In this document: positions 57,731 through 64,000 of the stretch, piece after piece
Position numbering within the stretch: the first letter of the stretch is position 1
Layout: every line of letters starts with the position of its first letter
The notes under the pieces: generated by a model
What the model was told of the DNA's origin: nothing
Seen by the model: the letters and a program-made list of their open reading frames with translations, nothing else
Database searches by the model: none
Source of the DNA: Rhynchonema sp. JSB1_4
Taxonomy: Eukaryota; Nematoda; Chromadorea; Monhysterida; Xyalidae
Reading direction: 5' to 3'
DNA: 64,000 bases
NCBI GenBank assembly: GCA_030248065.1
Contig: JASAMV010003725.1
Coordinates: forward strand, 29,287 to 93,286
Made by a program: the position numbers and the translations under genes

Positions 57731-58754
57731 TATACATGCATTGAGTCTCGGTCACAATTGCAAAAATATCGTCGAGACTTTTTCACGTCACCCGACATTT
57801 GAAAGATAGCAAAAATCGGCGACTTCTTCACAAAACAAAAGTCGCCGACGTACATGTACGAAAACGACGTTCTGCAATTTTACATTTTGACTCGGCGACT
57901 TTTGCATTTTTGTGAGCAGCCCATTATGTATGTACTGGGTGCGCGTAAAATTATGAAGAACAACTCTGTGTATGTTTTTTCAGAATTTGGCTAGAAAGCT
58001 GCCCACTTTGATCAGGTGTGGTGCGCTCTATCGTTTAATGACATGACAAGAACGAGATTGCTTTCAGCCGAAAATCGACCGTTGAACAAACAAAACTGCC
58101 TAGTGTAAAGGCTTTCTGAAGCACAATATTTTAAAATAGCGCATGATTTTGCCAGGATTTGAAGTCTTGCTGTGATGTCACTTCCAAATGCATGCTAAGG
58201 TAGGTGATTTTTGTTGTGTCCAACGGAAAACACACGTTGCGTCTTTGCAAAAGCCGGTGACGTACAAAAGTCGCCGATGTATACAAAAGCCACGCCAATT
58301 GTGACCGCTGTTTAACCTGCTGCAATACCTAACATGGCTACGTCGATAATTCGTGCTGCTCGTTCCGCGAAACTGAGCCAACGGAGTGAAGGGAACATGG
58401 TAGTTTGACGTTGGGTACATGGTAGTTTCTCTTGTCTCATGTTCTAACGGCATTTGACGGAACAATAAAAATGTGATAAATATCGTCGACTCAAAATGTA
58501 GAGTGACACGCGCTTCCATGCGCTGACAGTTGAATGACAGCAATAAATTCAGTGCCCGGTGGTTCGAATGGCACGGCAGAGCGATTTCTAAGTTGGTGAT
58601 CGTATCGTACCAGTCCACAGACCGATCACATCAACGTGACGTGGTTCAATCCAATCACAATGTTGTGATCGATTCTCAGCTAGGACCGATCCGATTCGAT
58701 CGCCAAAGATTGACAGTTTGACCATGCGGCGCTGCGCTATATTGGTGCCGGCCG

Positions 58755-58820
58755 ACTGAAACATCATCGGGTGTTGAGATGGTTCCTCTATGTTGCTGTG
58801 GCGGAAAAAAGCAAACGTCG
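58755..58820 (+). pseudogene. Relic of a UGT last exon
   Basis: About 60 bases match the very end of the shared UGT exon (56051-56100): catcgggtgttgag, ggttcctct and tgttgctgtggcggaaa occur in the same order with small indels. Nothing else of a UGT is found near it. It is a leftover of a second copy of the shared 3' end. Confidence 0.6.
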
Positions 58821-59710
58821 GAGGACGATAACTGCTCGGTGATCCTTGGTTAGAATTATAATTTTGAATTTGTTTTGCAGTGTTTTATTTGTGACATTGC
58901 TCCATTGATACCAATTGATTATTGCTGAGGCATATGTACCAGCCTACAGTGTCTCGGCGTTGTGTTGTTGTGATTATTATGCCAAACTGTAGCACCAACA
59001 CAGATCAATATTCGCGTCGTGCGTGAGTCAATATCCCAACCGATACAGTAATTGTCTGTTGAAAAAGAACCAAGTTTTTCATCAAACGGCAATGAAAAAA
59101 ATTGTTTCCTGTTTATGATTCCGCCAGTAAAAAGAAATCTGGCGTTTTATTGGGCTTTTGGTACCTATTCGACCTTACACGTTACGAAAACAGGATTGTT
59201 ATGTACAGTAAATAAACATATTGCAATAGATGGGTAATCACTCTCTTGTCAAGACGACCAATCCCAAAAAGAGTAGTGCGTGCTGTGTAAAGCAACATGA
59301 GATCACAAACAATAGCAAAAAAAGTGCTGATAAAACAACCAGTAAAAATTATGCGAATTACCTGTATTTTGTCCGATAAACGTGAGAGCCTTGAACAGCT
59401 GTTGATGACGCGTGCCAGAGACAACGAAAGTGGGACGATAAAAACGATGAAAATACGGATAGAATGGCTCAGACAATCAGATCTGACCAAAGCAAAGGTT
59501 TCTTTGACGTAATTGTTGTTGCCTGGTTTTGCTATTGAAACACCAGCCATGCAATGCTGATTTTAGGCGGGAGCACACCCATCTGAAACACGGTTGCCTG
59601 ATGTTTCACATAATAATTGAAAATATAACCTGAGCCACGGTTTTCTCTATTTGTAACTTGTTTTTTACCAGCGGCAAACAAAAACTTTCAGCCAGTCCAC
59701 TAATTGAACC

Positions 59711-61417
<1,707 letters not shown>

Positions 61418-61489
61418 AGCCCTTTTTATTGCCGCAGGCTAGATTGTTCGGCGGCATACTGAAGCCCAGACTCCTCCGGCATCGCGTTG

Positions 61490-61865
61490 CGATCCCGTCG
61501 GCGTGACTGGATATTCATCGGATTATGGAAGCAAACACTCCTCCGTCATCGCATTCCATCCCGTCGGTGTGACTGGATATTCATTGGTTTATGGAAGCCA
61601 GCACTCGTTCGTCATCGCTTTGCGATCCCGTCGGTGTGATTGGACGTTCATCGGTTTATTGAAGCCAGCACTTTTTATTTTAGCACCATTCACACCTCGG
61701 TGACCGAAAAGTGTTGGTAGAATTTTAGTACCATTCACACTACTCTTGAGTAACCGGACAGCATTTGCAGAATTTTAGCACCTTTCACAGTTCGGTACTC
61801 GTGAGCGACCGAAAAGTATTGGTGGAATATTAGCACCATTCACACTTTGGTTACCACGAAAAGTA
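61490..61865. repeat. Two tandem arrays inside the palindrome arm
   Basis: Array 1 (about 61490-61680): a 64-base unit with gtcggtgtgactggatattc, three copies. Array 2 (about 61681-61865): a 50-base unit with ttttagcaccattcacac, four copies. Their mirror images lie at 62655-63030. Subterminal tandem arrays are a hallmark of foldback transposons. Confidence 0.75.
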
Positions 61866-64000
61866 GGCCGTAACTCTATCTCAACCAGACACAAGTATTC
61901 AATGAATGAATGACACCAAAATTCTCACTGTAGTTTTCGGAGGCTGATCAGCTATCGAACTACGCTGGCATCAAACTACATGCTTGCAGTGCCGAGTCGC
62001 GATTTGGAATTTTCAAGTTAGGCCACACCGGGCTTGAGTTTTGGCAAATTGGGTCGGGACGAGCCGAGGCATTCCGGCTCGATCCTAATCCCTGCTACTC
62101 AGTTTTTTACGCAGAACAAAACAGAGAACGATTTCCACCACCTCGCTCTCAAAGTAAAATAAAAACCCAAAAGCGAAACCCGTTTCTGACCTCTACTCGG
62201 CAGCCCACGTCTTTTTCGGAGCCTGCTCTTCTTGAGCATGGTTTTTCTATTCCGTAATGTCCTTTCATTCCTCTTTAAATAAACTGATGAATAATTGTTG
62301 TTGTTGTTCAAGAAGAGCAGGCTCCGAAAAAGACGTGGGCTGCCGAGTAGAGGTCAGAAACGGGTTTCGCTTTTGGGTTTTTATTTTACTTTGAGAGCGA
62401 GGTCGTGGAAATCGTTTCTGTTTTTGTTTGCAAAAAAAAAAGAATTAATACAATCAGGCTCGGCACTACATTTGCCAAAACTCAAGCCCGGTGCATGTAA
62501 CTTGAAAATTCCAAACCGCGAACTCGGCACTGCAAGCATGTAGTTTGATGCCAGCGTAGTTCGATAGCTGATCAGCCTCCGAAAACTACAGTGAGAATTT
62601 TGGTGTCATTCATTCATTGAATACTTGTGTCTGGTTGAGATAGAGTTACGGCCTACTTTTCGTGGTAACCAAAGTGTGAATGGTGCTAATATTCCACCAA
62701 TACTTTTCGGTCGCTCACGAGTACCGAACTGTGAAAGGTGCTAAAATTCTGCAAATGCTGTCCGGTTACTCAAGAGTAGTGTGAATGGTACTAAAATTCT
62801 ACCAACACTTTTCGGTCACCGAGGTGTGAATGGTGCTAAAATAAAAAGTGCTGGCTTCAATAAACCGATGAACGTCCAATCACACCGACGGGATCGCAAA
62901 GCGATGACGAACGAGTGCTGGCTTCCATAAACCAATGAATATCCAGTCACACCGACGGGATGGAATGCGATGACGGAGGAGTGTTTGCTTCCATAATCCG
63001 ATGAATATCCAGTCACGCCGACGGGATCGCAACGCGATGCCGGAGGAGTCTGGGCTTCAGTATGCCGCCGAACAATCTAGCCTGCGGCAATAAAAAGGGC
63101 TAAAACTAGGATTAAAGTGCCCTCAGGCAACTGTATCTTGTTACGCATAACAAAAGCCCTAAAGTTCTGATGCTACAAAGGGGATAAACAAGTAAATTAC
63201 TGTTTTTCTGATGCTATAATGGGTTGAAACTAGAGTGACCAGATTAGATGCAGCAAGAACTTCAAGATACAGGCGCCGCGGGCGGGGCGGGAGGCTAGAC
63301 AATCTTTTCGACCTGACACTGTCCAATAAACATGTTGCAACTACCGCAAGGACATGCCGTCAGTCTTAGCTTGAAATCTTTGTGACTAATTTTGCCGAAC
63401 TTTTGTCAGCGCTTTTTGGAGTCTCAGGGCCCTTAAACCTGCGACCGTGTACAGGTCTGTTTTCGCGCTCGCTGAAGTATTTTGCACTAGCGCTGTGTGG
63501 TCTTGCAGTGTCGGAGAGTGCAGTTACTGAGAGTCGGTCTTAGAGCTCCTTCGTTGGTTTGCCGAGTTTGTGATGTAGTAATTGTAATGTAGGCTTGTGA
63601 AATGATTGAAAGGGTGGGACTGAGATGTACCGAGATGAGATGCGCTGAGATGAAACATAGATATGATGTCGAACCCGCCTTGTCTTGGAATTGGCTCGAT
63701 CGCGACCGAAATGGAGGACTGAGTTGGTCGGGACTGAGATGCCGGGATTTAGCTAAAACTGACAGCGTGTCCTTATATGTTTAGCGGACAGTGTCAGGTC
63801 GAAAAGATTGTCTAGCCTCCCGCCCCGCCCGCGGCGCCTGTATCTTGAAGTTCTTGCTGCATCTAATCTGGTCACTCTAGTTTCAACCCATTATAGCATC
63901 AGAAAAACAGTAATTTACTTGTTTATCCCCTTTGTAGCATCAGAACTTTAGGGCTTTTGTTATGCGTAACAAGATACAGTTGCCTGAGGGCACTTTAATC

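Larger units (their letters stand above)
56117..59710. other. Intergenic region rich in Harbinger-like MITEs
   Basis: It holds UGT 3' UTR sequence, the ttccggaaat MITEs at 56437 and around 57666, a UGT last-exon relic at 58755 and repeated aaaagtcgccga words (57780-58290). No other exon was recognised. Confidence 0.45.

Overview
The window is nuclear DNA of a eukaryote, most likely a nematode. The reasons are spliceosomal genes with many small exons, nematode-style UDP-glycosyltransferase (UGT) and aspartic protease sequences, TTTCAG-type acceptors 17-19 nt before several start codons (as in spliced-leader trans-splicing), and a very dense load of small inverted-repeat transposons. The species cannot be named from the sequence. 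Every recognised gene lies on the + strand.

Layout. 1-12.8 kb is a repeat graveyard: nested MITEs with G-rich or C-rich ends, large inverted repeats, a 0.5 kb tandem duplication, a LINE reverse-transcriptase tail, a few unrecognised minus-strand reading frames and a possible broken ubiquitin-protease exon. 13.0-30.9 kb is one long gene of about 29 exons for an insulin receptor substrate (PH domain, IRS-type PTB domain, long low-complexity tail with four YxxM motifs and two C-terminal tyrosine motifs). Its reconstructed length is about 1,246 aa. 32.4-56.1 kb is a UGT locus built like the vertebrate UGT1A locus. It has 18 usable or nearly usable alternative first exons (V1-V19 without V7) plus three broken ones (V7, V20, V21). 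All face the same way, and each carries its own ATG and signal peptide. Nearly all end in a phase-1 donor after a Cys-(Glu/Ala/Ser/Gln/Gly)-Gly-like motif, and a single set of nine shared 3' exons follows (53460-56116). Each product would have a different roughly 125-residue acceptor-binding half joined to the same roughly 410-residue donor-binding and membrane-anchor half, for a total near 535 aa. 59.7-60.5 kb holds the first exons of a secreted pepsin-family aspartic protease. The last 3.5 kb (60.51 kb to the window end) is a giant near-perfect palindrome resembling a foldback element.

Function. The IRS gene would couple an insulin-like receptor to PI3-kinase and phosphatase signalling. The UGT locus would supply many membrane-bound conjugating enzymes of different substrate range from one transcription unit or promoter array. 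The positions equivalent to the mammalian catalytic His and Asp look substituted throughout, so either the chemistry differs or the array has another role. The mixture of intact, split, transposon-broken and relic first exons shows the array expanding and decaying by local duplication. Splice junctions were read by eye from phase and consensus; no transcript data were available.
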